Source: Tetrahymena thermophila SB210 (lineage: Eukaryota; Ciliophora; Oligohymenophorea; Hymenostomatida; Tetrahymenidae). From it: a stretch of 64,000 nucleotides of DNA. The notes beneath the pieces are model-generated. The model made no database searches, was not told where the DNA came from, and worked only from the letters and a program-made list of their open reading frames with translations. The number at the start of each line of letters is the position of its first letter. The stretch's first letter is position 1. This document shows positions 12,027 through 23,083 of the stretch, one piece after another. The stretch covers positions 1 to 64,000 of the forward strand of contig NW_002476448.1 in assembly GCF_000189635.1 (NCBI RefSeq), given 5' to 3'. The position numbers were made by a program, and so were the translations under genes.

Positions 12027-12099
12027 TCCCTCATAGTCTAGCTGGTTAGGATACAAGGTTCTCACCCTTGAGACCCGGGTTCAAGTCCCGGTGGGGGAG
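12027..12099 (+). tRNA. tRNA-Glu (CTC)
   Basis: A full cloverleaf can be drawn. Acceptor TCCCTCA pairs with TGGGGGA (two G-U or G-T type pairs tolerated). The D-arm contains AGTCTAGCTGGTTAGGA. The anticodon stem CAAGG/CCTTG encloses loop TTCTCAC with anticodon CTC, and the T-arm is CCCGGGTTCAAGTCCCGG. Internal box A and box B fit RNA polymerase III. No CCA is encoded, as expected in a eukaryote. It decodes GAG. It is not one of the ciliate suppressor-type tRNA-Gln genes that read TAA/TAG. Confidence 0.96.
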
Positions 12100-12102
12100 T
12101 TA

Positions 12103-12110
12103 TTTTTTTT
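12103..12110 (+). terminator. Pol III terminator of tRNA-Glu(CTC)
   Basis: A run of eight T residues starting four bases after the mature 3' end, the usual RNA polymerase III stop signal. Confidence 0.8.
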
Positions 12111-12857
12111 ATAAAATATTAGAAGTAAAAAATGAAAGAAAAGTTAAATTTAAAAATAAATTAACTTAAATTATTTAATTAATTTAATAATCATTTTAAA
12201 AAAATATTTTTATAAATAAAAAATTAAATTAGTAAATAAATTTATAATCTATATAACAATATAATAAAAGATAAGTAAAATCATCAATTAATAAAGCATA
12301 ATAAAAGCGCTTTGTTAATTTAAAATTCTAAAAAAAAGAGGAATTAAATAATATTTTAATATTGAAAATTTTATATTAAAGGCTATTAAAATTATTTTAC
12401 CGTAAATCCTCGACTAATAGCAAAAAGCAAGGACAGACAATAAATGAAAATCTATTAAATTTTTAACAGATTTATTTGAAAAATATTTATAAATAGAATA
12501 GAATGTCTTAAAATTGAGGAATTATATTTACTTCTAAAAAACTAATTAAAATGTAAAAAATTAGAAAACATTTAATAATTAATTAAATACTTTAGTAAGA
12601 TATTAGTAAGATGTTTATAAAATAAGCAATACTATAAATATTTATTTATTTAATGTTTTTATTTCAGAATAAACTATTATTAAAGTATAATTTTTAATAT
12701 TATATTTTTTATTTGAATTAGGATCAATAATTTTATTTAAAATTAATTAATCTTTTATATTCTTTTAAATCTTTTTAAATTAAAAATTGATTATAAGTGT
12801 TTTTTTTTTTGACTTTTGTTTTTCGCAAAATTTTATTTTTATTATTATTTTTTTTTT
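12111..12857. other. Intergenic
   Basis: AT-rich spacer between the tRNA terminator and the stop codon of the minus-strand TPR gene. No feature seen. Confidence 0.55.
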
Positions 12858-14138
12858 TCAATTAAAATAATTGTCCCAATGTGAAATTCTGCTCATATAA
12901 GTAATTTAAGGCTCTATCTCCTTTTGATAAGCTGCTAAAGTGTAAATTTGTTAAATACTCTCTTGTATTTTTTTAGTAAATACATTTAGAAATTCTTATA
13001 ATTGTGGCTCAAAACCTACTAATTGCTTAAGTTTAGACTAGATTTTAGGATCATTCATTGAAAGGTATTCCAAAGCTTTTTCTATTTACTCCTTTTGCTT
13101 TATGAAAGATTTAGAAAGCTAAACAAGATAAACCAATAAATAAAAAGAATCAAAGTTGTAATAATCCTCTCCATCATATTCTATGGTTTGCATCAGAAGA
13201 CGAAACAAATTCTCAAAATCGATATTTTAGTCTTTGAATCTATACTGATATGAGAAAGAAACGTATTGCAAATATTTGTTGAACAAAAAAGGTGTTTATT
13301 TTTAGCTTACAATTCCTTCCAAAATGTCATCACATTCTTCAAATTAATCTAGCTCAATTAAAACTTCACATAAATAGACTTTCATCTGTTAGTCGTTTGA
13401 ATTAATTTTTAAAGCTTTGTTATATATTTCTAATGCTCTTAGCAGGTTTTCAGTCTTGTTTTGCTCATTTTGAACATACAACATCGCTAGTAGTTACATA
13501 GCAAGAGTATTATTAGGCTATACCTAGAGACAATTTTTGAGAATAGTAGCACATTCATTGAAAATGTCTTAGTCTTCTTAATCCAAAAAAAATTTGTAAA
13601 GAATCTCTTTACCTATTTGGTGATATACCCAAGCTTATTCCTCTTTTTGCAGTGAGCATAGTATTTTTTAGAAGGACTTTTCTTAATCTTCAATATTTTT
13701 TTTTATACTTCCTTGTTATGTATAGCCATTCAAAAGGATTTATTTAGTGCCTAGGTGGTTCTCAGGATCAATAGTCTTTTAAGCCATAGAAAATGAAAGG
13801 AAATAATAAATATCTGTTTATTCGCCAAGCTTCTCATATGAATTGATTAATTAGCTTGCAAATTTCTTTGCTTTTTCACACGACTATTGGTCTAATACAT
13901 GTAGAAGATAAGTGTTGTTTTTAAAGTAAAAAGGAGAGTCTTCATAGACACTATATAAAGTATTAATTGATTTTTTGGGATCAGAAAACTACTCACAAAA
14001 GCCGCAAATAGTTTTCAGCTCTGGTAAACTTTCTTTTGAAGTTTAGAGAAGCTCTAAACATAGGCTTTTGCATTCTTCTACTTTGAAATTAAACTAAAGT
14101 TTTCTAATTTATTATAGCTTTTATTCTAAATCTTGCAT
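12858..14138 (-). CDS. TPR-repeat protein
   Basis: Single exon, 426 residues, starting MQDLEQKLQQIRKLQF; stop TGA at 12858-12860. The protein is helical throughout. Tetratricopeptide-like helix pairs are clearest in the middle (about residues 215-285): CLQVQPNNTLAMQLLAMLYV, then ALEIYNKALKINSNDQQMKV and LIELDQFEECDDILEGI, with the spacing and Ala/Leu/Tyr/Pro positions of TPR units. There is no signal peptide, membrane segment or catalytic domain. TPR proteins act as scaffolds, for example in chaperone, anaphase-promoting or intraflagellar-transport complexes; nothing here identifies the partner. The C-terminal ~70 residues are Gln/Glu-rich helix. Confidence 0.8.
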
Positions 14139-16050
14139 TTTTGATTAAATATTCAAAATAAATATTAACTAATTTTATTTTTTTGATGGATGATTGAATT
14201 TTTTATTTTTTTAATTATTAAAAAAGTTTCGATCAACGTATTTAATTTAAGATGTCCTATTACTATTTAATTTATTATAAATAATTGAGTAAGATGTCAT
14301 TATTATTATTGGGAAATTATTTGGTTGATTACTAAGCCATTTGGAATTAATTTTCCTTTCCATACATAGATAGTCCTTAAATTAGAACAATCGTCAGATA
14401 AATAAAAACATCTAGAAATATTCTATGTAAATTCTTATTTTTTATGGCTATTATTTTTGCACATTCAAAAATAAGATTACAACTTCTTTTGATATTATAA
14501 AAATGCACTTTAAGTAAGTAGCTATCAACCATTATTTCAAAACAAAATTTGCATTTTGAAAAACATTACAATTAATTTTTATTTGACCTTATGTAAGTAA
14601 GTTTTTGATGGCCAAATTATTGGAAAAGATCTTTGTCAACAGAAAAACTTTAATTTGCTTGGCTGATTAGAGACATGAATATTAATCTTACAAATAATTA
14701 AAACGCGAATACATATTTTTCAATAGAGTTCTAATATTCCATACGATAAATTACTTATAATCTCTATATATGAAGTTAAATACTAAAAAAAATATATTAT
14801 CTTTGAATTATTGATCTATCAAAAAATAAACTCAGTAAAATAAACAAAAAAAATATTTATTACATAATATTTGATCACAAACTGACTGACTGATAAATTA
14901 TCGAATTTATTATTTTTAAAAAAAGTAATGGACTACTAATTTATTAAAATATTCAAACACTATTATTTTTTAATAGAATAAAACTATGAGTGTAATCCTT
15001 ATTAGGTCAAACATTCCAGTAAATTCATTTAAAAGTTTTTGATACAAAAAAATATTAATAAGTAGACCTTAAATTAGTATATGCTATTCTTTACTAAAAA
15101 AAAAGTATTATTTCATTTAAAAAAAACAAAAGATCTGCTTTATAGATAAATAATTAAATAAAATTTATTTTATTTTAACAATTTAAACATTTTGAAAATA
15201 AATACCACATAATTTATTTTTAAAAAAAGCATTTTCACTAATATTATTTATTTTTTATAAAATTAAATGAAAGCAATTAAATAATTATTTGAATTAATTT
15301 TGAAAGTATTTTGAGTGATTGTTAAATAGACTTAAAATAACAAAATCTCAAAACTTCAATAAATTTATGATTAGAGTTAAAATGAATTTAAAGCGTCTAA
15401 GCTTAAATGTAACAAATCTTTTTTATAGTACTTGTAAACAATTCTTCAGTTAAGTTAATATAACAATACAATTAACTATTACCATGGGCTATCACGTAAT
15501 ACTACTTAGTAATAACAATCAAAAAAGCAACAACAAAAAAAGAATTTTTTTTAATTACAACAAAAATTTCAGTATTTTTCATCAAAAATTCTTTCAAGTA
15601 TTTTTATATCTTGATTAAAAATTATTGAATTCGAATACTTTTATTTTTAGCTCTTTCTTACCTCCAAATTCGAATAACTACACGGAATTTAAATAGATTT
15701 CGAGTTGGAGTAACAATTTTGTTAAATATCTGTTCACATTAATTTTTGGTAGTAAGTATCTTATTTTTAATACTAGCAAAACGAAATTTTAACTTTTTAT
15801 AAAATCTATGTTATTGAATTAAGTTACATAGTTTAATACTTTTTAATCCAGCTAAGTAGTTTTTTATCAAATTAGAACCGATTGGTTACTTTAGCTTTTG
15901 AAGAAAAATATTTACCTAAATAAATTTAGATATAGATGTAATAGATAGAAAAATTAGATCAATAATTCTATTTACTATGAATTTTTAAAGGTAAAAGAAA
16001 AACATAAATAAACAAGTTTTTAATTATTGTGTTTCCTTTCAATATTAGAT
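14139..16050. other. Intergenic, ~1.9 kb
   Basis: AT-rich on both strands with no exon pattern, tRNA or repeat I can support. Confidence 0.55.
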
Positions 16051-16751
16051 TCAAGCTTTTTATGGAGTATTTTTATATGCAAATCCACGTTTTAAATCAT
16101 GCTTTGTTTCTTTTATTAACTAATTGACATAATCAAACTCTTACTTTTCTAAGTCTACTAATTTTGTTTTATTAAAATAATTTATTTGCAAAAGATTTTA
16201 ATAGTTTTTAAAAAAAGTTCTTTCTAAATATATATGAATGCTATTTATTTATTAATCTATCTATCCTTTTACTTTAATATCAAATAAATCATTTAATTAA
16301 ATTTTATACCGCTATCGACATCACTATTATTTAATTCTACTTCCGAATGATGCGAAAGATGCTCTGTTGATTCTCTTGCTGATGGTTTATCAAATGAATC
16401 TCTTGATGGACTTCTTTGAATTTAGCTTGTGTCTACGATTGGCTTTACTCTATTTACTCTGCGCATAAGTTCTATATCACCATTAATTTTTTGAGCCAGT
16501 GTAGCCTTTAAAACATTTTATGCTTCCTAATTTAAAAATTGGTTTAAGTTTTTATAAGACATAATTAGCTATTAAAGTCTTTATAATATACCTCAGAGTT
16601 ATCCAAAGAAACAAGATTTTCTCTTAATATAGAAGTGATTCTAAGAAGCAAGTCAGGAAGATTACTTTTCTTATAATCTTAATAGTATTGTTCTTTATTC
16701 TTTTCTATACCTATACACTATAAAAAATATTTATTATTTTTTAATGAAATG

Positions 16752-16787
<36 letters not shown>

Positions 16788-19032
16788 ACCTAGTTAATTT
16801 TTATAAACAAACATGTTTTTCAAAATAAATAAATAAATAAATAAATTAATTTTTTGTAAAACTTTTTCAAACAAAATATTGAAGAAAAGTAAAATTTTAC
16901 TCTTTCTAATTTCATTAAGGTACGAATCATCCAATCGTAAACTCTAGATTCGATTAAATGACAGTTATCTGATTTGTCGCTGGTGTCTTTGTATTTTTGG
17001 TATATTTCATCAATTTACAACTTGTCTTATTTTATTTCTAATTTTTCAATAGGGAATATTTCTTGCTTTAAACTATGCAATTAGGATTTTAGCTCATCAT
17101 TCTTCTTTTTTAAAGTATCAATTCTTTTTTCGTAGTCAGATATAGAAATGAGTAAATGACTATATGTGTGTTCTCTATTTAAGAATTTATGAACTATTTC
17201 TCCAGCATCGTTCACTCCCTTTTATCAATTCAAAAATATTAACTTTTTAGTTGAAAAAATAAACTAAATGTTTGTTACAGTGGAAGCCTTTATCTTTTAA
17301 AAGGCTTACTCAATGCCTTAATACTTTTTCATCTCGCTTTCCATTTTCTTCTTAAGAAAAGTGCTCAAAAATTGATGGACAAGCTATAGTTTTCTCCATT
17401 TTTTCTATTTAGTTAAGTAATTTATCAAATAGAATTAATTTTATTTTAATTTTACTAAGTTAAGATCTCTAATATCATTTGCAGCTATTTCTGCAATTTC
17501 TTATTGTCTCTTGATTCTTTCATCTCTTTGCTTTTCTAACTCAGTTTACTCCATTAATTGTTTCTTGAAATTCTCTAAATAAGCTTCTCTGTCTTTATTT
17601 TCTTCTTCTTTTGCCTATTATTTTTTTTTTTGACTTTGAAACTTAACAAAAATAACAAACCAAATTCATACTTTTAAAACATGCTCTAAAGCTTAATGAG
17701 CTTTGCCTTCTTTTTATACAATTTACTACTACTTTAAAACAGCATTAGTAAGTACTGATTCTCCTAATTCGAGAGTATCTTCTGTGCTGTGGGCTTTGAG
17801 TTTGTAAGCAATAATATCATTCTAAATAATAAATTTTCTTTAATTCTATAATATTTAAGATCATTTATTTATTTACTTTCATTCTATCAAGCATATGTTC
17901 GTATGTTTTTTTATTCATTTCAGCTTCTTCCTAAAGGGATTTTGTACTTTCAAATTCTTATTCTAATTCATTGTAAACCTTTCATACGAATAAAACGAAA
18001 TAAGTCTCTTGTGTTATTTTTTTTTTTTCATTAACAATAATTGTTTATTAATTTTCAAAAATAGCACTCAAAAGTTTTTTTGTGCTACAAAAATTTAAAA
18101 CTTCTTTTGCTATTTAATAACTTATTATTATTTATTTATCAGTAATTTCATGAGTTTTTTGCACAAAAAAAGATAAAATTTAATACATCTCCTGCGCCGT
18201 CAGTGCGGATAAGCAATGTTTTTTCTTGCATTTTCATCTTGTCTATATCTGACTAGCATTTTAAATAAATTCAATTTAATTAATATAGTTTAGAGCTGCA
18301 ATTTATATAAGCTTTTATAGCTATTCTTAAATAATTTAATTGATTATACTCTCATTGATTAGATTTCTTTCTCGCGTTTGTCAGATTTACTTCTTAAAAT
18401 ATTAAATGATTTTTTCAGACTATTCAAATTTCCATCAACTTCCTTTTCTTAGTTTTTCTATTGTTTTAATAATTAATTTTAAAGAATAAAACAGTTTATT
18501 TGTTCATTCTATTAATGTATTTTGAGTTTAAATAATTCAAATGAGATATCGCTTTATTTACTTTATGAGACTCAGAAAGCTAGGGATAATAGTCTTTTTC
18601 ATGGCCAAGAATATCATGGATATCGTTAGTTCTATATTTTTGAATAAATATATTTGTAAACATTTTTATAATTGAAATGTGTTTAGTTACTTATAATATT
18701 TATCTAAAGATCTTAAAGCAACAAAAACCTAAGACTAACTTAAGTTTGACTAATTCAAAGTATTCAAGTTAGTTGTAGAACTATTATTGTTTGGGGTGGG
18801 ATTATTAGTATTCTATACTACTGAATTATTATTTGTAGTATTTAAAAAAACTGAACTTCCATATAAAGGTCGCTTTTATCCATTAGGAGTCTCCTTATTA
18901 AATCTCCTATCTAAATTCTTAATGCTAGAATAGTTTTTGTTCTGATTTATCTATATTTATGTAATAATAATACTATTTTTTTTAAATACCATTTGCAAAA
19001 ATTCTCACGTCTGGAAGCTATACTGACGACAT
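16051..19032 (-). CDS. Outer-dynein-arm docking coiled-coil protein (ODAD3/CCDC151-like)
   Basis: Thirteen exons: 19032-19009, 18950-18691, 18631-18562, 18457-18350, 18252-18187, 17978-17877, 17821-17672, 17614-17456, 17404-17279, 17218-16901, 16717-16592, 16526-16310, 16157-16051. They sum to 611 codons including stop, 610 residues, close to the ~600 usual for the family. After an Asn/Thr-rich start (residues 9-85) the protein is almost all coiled coil. The central block KWRKLQLVHQFLSTFLKK, then FQKIKASTGVNDAGEIVHKF and a YSHLL...YEKRIDTLKKK segment, matches the pattern I associate with CCDC151/ODA docking-complex proteins. These anchor outer dynein arms to axonemal doublets and are needed for ciliary beating. 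The family call is from memory of the pattern, not an alignment; CCDC63/114 relatives are the alternative. Intron 16718-16900 carries two AAAT microsatellites. Confidence 0.7.
16753..16854. repeat. AAAT microsatellites inside an intron
   Basis: Two runs of TAAA units (about 16753-16788 and 16834-16856) lie within the 183-bp intron of the CCDC151-like gene. They probably vary in length between strains without coding effect. Confidence 0.85.
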
Positions 19033-20102
19033 TCTAAGCAATAACCTGACTTTTTAATCCTATATCTAATTAATTATACCTCTTCACTTTGTTTTTTACT
19101 TACTTCAAAGCTAGATTTTATCTTTGAACCTTTAATTTATTTACTGATTGCTTGGTTTGTTTGTTTGCTGTTTCAAGATATCTTTTACAAATTAAAAAAC
19201 CTTAACAAAGCAAATTAATAAACTAGTAAAACTATTAAAATACCAGTTTTAATCCAATTTATACTTTTTAATTAAAAATGAATTACTAACATATTAACTC
19301 TCCCATTTTTTCTTAATAAATAAAACCATTAAAATTATTAGATTTTTAAATTCTAGTGAGAACTATTTATTTAATGCTAAATAATATTTTTTTCAGTAAT
19401 TAATTTTTTATCATTCATTTTAATAAATAGCGTTTTTTTTCTTTAAAATTATTTCAGTTTTTATTGTTTATTATATTAAATAATTCACCTTTAATTCAAT
19501 AAATTTTGCTTTTTTAACTAAATTTTCACATACATTTAGTAAATAAAATATCTCTCCAATTCAAAATATTTTTTTCAATTTTCTATAATTTTGGAAAAAT
19601 GAAATTTTTGATACTAAAAAAATAAAAAAAATAATATGATAAATTGAATTAGCATTATTGAATATATATAAAATAAAATTAAACGATTATTTTTATCTTA
19701 TTTATTTATTAGAAGGGAATAATATGATTAAAAGAATAAAGAAAATATTATAACCTTATTAATCAGAGAATATGAATTATAACTAACTAATTGAATAATT
19801 ATAATTTTGCTTATTCATTAACAAATTAACTTCATGACTTAACTTTGAATTGCTTAAAACAATAAGAAAAATATCAAAATTTAATAGTTTACATGCATGA
19901 AATATAAAATACAATAAAAGAAATATTTTGTTTTATTTATTTATTCATTTAGCAAAGTAATATAAATTGAAAAACTAACTTCTATCACCTGCTAAGTAAA
20001 TTGACTTAATAAATCATTAGGAAAAATAATTGGTAATTATTATTTATTTATTGGTAGTATTTTTATTGTTAATGAATTATTGATCAAAAATAAATAAATA
20101 AA
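19033..20102. other. Intergenic
   Basis: AT-rich spacer with the promoter of the docking-complex gene. Nothing else seen. Confidence 0.55.
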
Positions 20103-22700
20103 TCATTAATTTGTTGATATCTATTCTTATTAGTTATTTTGTTCTGTGCTTTCTTAATTTTCATCATCGTCTTCTTCAGGTACCATTTCTTCTAATAATT
20201 CAAAAATAGCGTATTTTATATTCTTGAGATTTTTTAAAGTGGTAGCAATATTTTCATGTTCTTCATTAGCTCCCTTTTAAATGACTTCCATCATATATCT
20301 ATGTAATCTACATCTGTTCAAGTCAGTTAAGATTTTTTCTTCAATATCTAATAAATATTAAAAATAAATAAATCAATTAATTCAATAAAAAAATAGTTTT
20401 AATTAATTAATAATTTACTTTTTCTATCCTTGACATATGTTGTGAATTTAATATAAATTTCAGAAATTATGGTCTTTTATTCAGAAATCTTATTCATGGT
20501 CTTATCTATTTTTTCTTAAAATTCAACTTCCAAGTTCTTTGTTTATTTATTTAAAAATTCATTTATTTATTTATTGATAATAAGATAGAAATAATTTAGA
20601 AAATATTTTTATTAAGAGAATATATTTTTTATTGATTTATTTATGATTACATTTTTATTTTCCTTGAGCTTCAAGATGTCTTCTTCGAGTTCTTTTATTC
20701 TTCTTTTAGTTAATTCAGCATCTACTTATTTATCTGAACCACCACTTGAGTTCATTAAGGCATTTTCAAGATTTTATTTAGCTTTAGTTTCATCTTCTTG
20801 TAATTATCTAACTTCTTGCTGTTTATAAGATTTTCTAGTTAAAAAATTTTCTTTCTTTTTATTTATATATTTACTTCAATAGCATCGATTTGCTTCTCGT
20901 ACTTGTTGAAAGATTCATCTCTATTTTCGTATTTCTTTTTTAAGGTCTACAATTTTTCTATAAAGTAAAAAAATATTAATAAATTTTAGAGTGTTTTTAT
21001 ATTTATTTAGATAGTTATTTAGTTTATTTATTTATTTATTTGTTTATTTGTTTATTTGTTTATTACCATTTTGGCTCTTTTCTTCTTGTTTAAGCTCTTC
21101 AAGAGTTTTTCCACTTGCAGAAACAGTCTTTTGATAGAAACTCTTAATTAAATTAATTTACAAAGCATTAAGATCTTTTAACTTTTGCTTATCTTATTCT
21201 AATTGCTTTTCTAACTCTTTGGTGTCATCAGAAGAGATCTTATGGTTGTTAAAAAGCTTAATTCTCTTTTAAATTGTTTAAATCATTTGCTTGGTGTTGT
21301 TGATGTGCTCTTATCTGTTAATTCTACCAGCTATTTAATCAATTTCCAAATTAACTTCCAAAGAGGCAATTTCCTTTTTAGTTTAGATTATTTTAACAAT
21401 GATTATTAATTTTAAATAAATTATTTTTTACGAATTTTAGCTTTTAAACACTTTCAGAAAGATGGTTGATGCTATTATCTAAGCTATTGCTGTTTTCTAA
21501 ATCAGCCTTTTGTAATTCTTTGAGACGTACAATTTCTAACTTTTTAGTTTTAATATTCTATTGAATTTGTTCTAATTTTGCTTGTAAATCCTATCTGTTT
21601 TTATTTTTTATAAAAAAATAATTCTTAAAATTTTCTTGATAAAAATTAAAATTAATTTGTTCAATAATTAGTTAAAATTACAATTAAATAAATAAAGTTT
21701 ACATTATTTCATCTTTATCTGCACTTTAGCTGATTTTTTATTTCATTTAATCCTTTTCGTAGAGTCTGTGATTAATTGAAATGGATAATTCGTTTAGTTC
21801 TTCTTTTCTACGGGTTTATAACTAATGAAGCTCATCACGATAACCTTCAAGTATTCCTTCAGCATGAGCTATGGTGGTGTTTGCTTCCTACATTCTTATG
21901 GTGTCATCTGATACATCAAGATCCTTACTTAACAAAATCTCTCTGCATTCCTTATAGTTTTCTTCAGTTTTATTGAAGTGAGAGTGCTTAGCTAAATAAT
22001 TTAGAATGAAAATTAATTGTTAGCAAGGTAAAATTTATTTAAATTAAGATACAAAATTTGAATAAAAAAATTTATTATTAATAAAATTTAAATTGATTTG
22101 TCTAATTGAAAATAAAATCAAATAAAGATACGAAAGAGCGAGCTGAATGAATTTTTTAATTTAATTTTGAAATTTGTATTTATAGCGATTATTTAGAGTG
22201 AATAAATCAATAAAATTTATTCATTCATTAGTCAATAAATTAATTGGTTGCTGAATGGTAGATGAAAATTTATTAATTTTTTTCATATAAAAGTAGTAAT
22301 AATTAATATTATAATTAAGAAATTCAGTAAACTCTTAGCATTTATTTTTGCTAATATTTTTGTTAGCTTTCGCTTTTATAGTTAGTTGCTCATAACGCTA
22401 AAATTATTTCAAAATTCTTTTTCATTATTGCAAAGGCTTTTTCTATCTTTTTTTAAATATTTCAAAATTTATATTGATTGATTAATTACATGTAAGATCT
22501 TCTTCTTGAATTTTGATAAGCTTCATTCCTTTAATCATTTCTTGAGTCTTTTCAAAGAGGTCTTTCCATTTGGTTGCATTAAGAGTTATTTCGTGAATTT
22601 TAGGTTGGAAAACATCTCTATTTACGCCTTCAAAATTCTTTTCTAAGCCAGTGGTTACGATAGTTCTATAATCAGGGAAAATAGAAGTCTCATTAAGCAT
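20103..22700 (-). CDS. Coiled-coil protein, family not recognised
   Basis: Eight exons: 22700-22490, 21991-21703, 21594-21432, 21373-21067, 20957-20875, 20818-20651, 20536-20419, 20347-20103. They sum to 528 codons including stop, 527 residues. Residues 1-70 (MLNETSIFPDYRTIVTTG onward) look globular. From about residue 75 to 490 heptad-like Leu/Ile spacing with Lys, Glu and Gln indicates a long coiled coil. The tail is acidic (EEMVPEEDDDEN) and Gln-rich. A small head plus long coil suggests a structural role in cytoskeleton, kinetochore or cilium, but no diagnostic motif was found. The first intron (498 bp) is far longer than the other six (56-114 bp). Acceptors at 21594 and 20818 were chosen because only they keep the frame. 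Confidence 0.75.
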
Positions 22701-22894
22701 ATACCTCTTATCTATGGCTATTGTATATAATTATAATTAATATAGATGAATAATATGAAATATTTAAATAAAATAATTATATATCCCAACAATTCAAAAA
22801 TAGCAAAAAAGCAGTATTGTTTGTTTAAAAAAAATAAATCTGATCAAGTGCTATTATAAATGTGAAGGTGAAGGTAAAATTATCATAAGTTGAT

Positions 22895-23083
22895 TCATTT
22901 ACCAGCAGGAACGAAGTCAGATTTGGAAGTTTTATCGTTTACAACAGCGTACAAGCCAACTGAAATAATTGCTACTATCAAGCCTACAACAACCCAGTTG
23001 TCCTTAACAAATTCTTGGGTTTTTTAAGCTATGCTTTAACGAGGATTTTGTGTATACTTTGAAAGTTCTTCAGGTTGTCTCAT
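22895..23083 (-). CDS. 62-residue single-pass membrane protein
   Basis: Single small exon, MRQPEELSKYTQNPRQ onward, stop TGA at 22895-22897. A polar N-terminal half (about 30 residues) precedes one hydrophobic segment, WVVVGLIVAIISVGLYAVV (about residues 30-48), and a short charged tail ending FVPAGK. There is no cleavable signal peptide, so it is probably inserted with a cytosolic N-terminus like tail- or signal-anchored proteins. Size and layout recall small ER or mitochondrial membrane factors such as RAMP4/SERP or Sec61-type subunits, but the sequence is not close enough to assign. The codon choice (GGC, TTC, GAC, CCT) looks like that of well-expressed Tetrahymena genes. Confidence 0.7.

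Noticed and set aside
12027-12099. Suppressor-type tRNA-Gln reading TAA/TAG
   Set aside because: The anticodon is CTC (Glu), and the second tRNA at 37942 has TTC (Glu).
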